Assembly: GCA_013812985.1 (NCBI GenBank)
Contig: JACCSN010000846.1
Coordinates: 1 to 6,058 of the forward strand
Reading direction: 5' to 3'
Length of the DNA stretch: 6,058 bases
Source: Hyphomicrobiales bacterium
GTDB taxonomy: Bacteria > Pseudomonadota > Alphaproteobacteria > Rhizobiales > Afifellaceae
Below, piece by piece: positions 5,988-6,058 of this stretch. How positions within the stretch are numbered: the first letter of the stretch is position 1; the number at the start of each line of letters is the position of its first letter. The notes beneath the pieces are model-generated. The model saw only the letters and a list, made by a program, of their open reading frames with translations. It made no database searches and had not been told where the DNA came from. The position numbers were made by a program, and so were the translations under genes.

Positions 5988-6058
5988 ATGCCAAAGCTTC
6001 ACGTTATATTTGCCACATCTGCCGCGGTCTTCAGCCAGCTCGGGTTGGCCTTCGCCCA
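5988..6058 (+). CDS. Exported protein, N-terminal fragment cut by window edge
   Basis: Only the first 23 codons are present. They read MPKLHVIFATSAAVF and then SQLGLAFA: a short N-terminus with one lysine and a histidine, then a hydrophobic core ending in small residues, as in a Sec signal peptide with a possible signal-peptidase site near the LAFA at residues 20-23 or just past the edge. AAGGAG (5976-5981) with a 6-nt spacer to the ATG is the strongest ribosome site in the window, suggesting high expression. The mature part is missing, so the function is unknown. Its position 164 bases after the metallochaperone makes an envelope metal-handling protein possible, but nothing in the visible residues shows it. 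Confidence 0.7.
   Translation, partial: MPKLHVIFATSAAVFSQLGLAFA

Overview
The window is GC-rich bacterial chromosome. Its gene content, its gene style and a rhizobial-looking MscL suggest an alphaproteobacterium, possibly a Rhizobiales member; this is inference, because there is no rRNA or other marker gene here. No mobile element, CRISPR array, tRNA or rRNA was found. Long open frames antisense to real genes, typical of GC-rich DNA, are common and were set aside.

Layout from left to right. (1) Positions 1-1429, minus strand: the first ~476 codons of a sodium:solute symporter (SSS family), cut by the left edge. (2) 1430-1729: a divergent intergenic region with a possible 19-codon leader ORF on the minus strand and a perfect 14-bp palindrome. 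(3) 1730-2188, plus: mscL, the large-conductance mechanosensitive channel. (4) 2257-3300, plus: an AbrB-family membrane protein with a clear internal duplication. (5) 3336-4388, minus: a flippase-like protein with an LPG-synthase transmembrane domain, convergent with (4) and probably starting at a GTG. (6) 4389-5097: about 700 bases without a convincing gene, holding a few inverted repeats. (7) 5098-5544, plus: a YqaA-type (DedA/VTT superfamily) membrane protein. (8) 5560-5823: a CueR/HmrR-type copper-responsive promoter-operator followed by a 67-aa HMA-domain metallochaperone (CopZ-like). (9) 5988 to the right edge: the first 23 codons of an exported protein with a strong ribosome binding site.

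Five of the seven genes encode integral membrane proteins: a solute symporter, an osmotic safety valve, an AbrB permease-like protein, a lipid flippase-like protein and a DedA relative. They face in different directions and do not form one operon. I see general envelope and transport housekeeping rather than a single new system. The best-supported regulatory signal is the copper-type MerR operator in front of the metallochaperone. It moves that gene's start 24 codons downstream of the longest open frame and suggests that a copper-handling locus begins at the right end.
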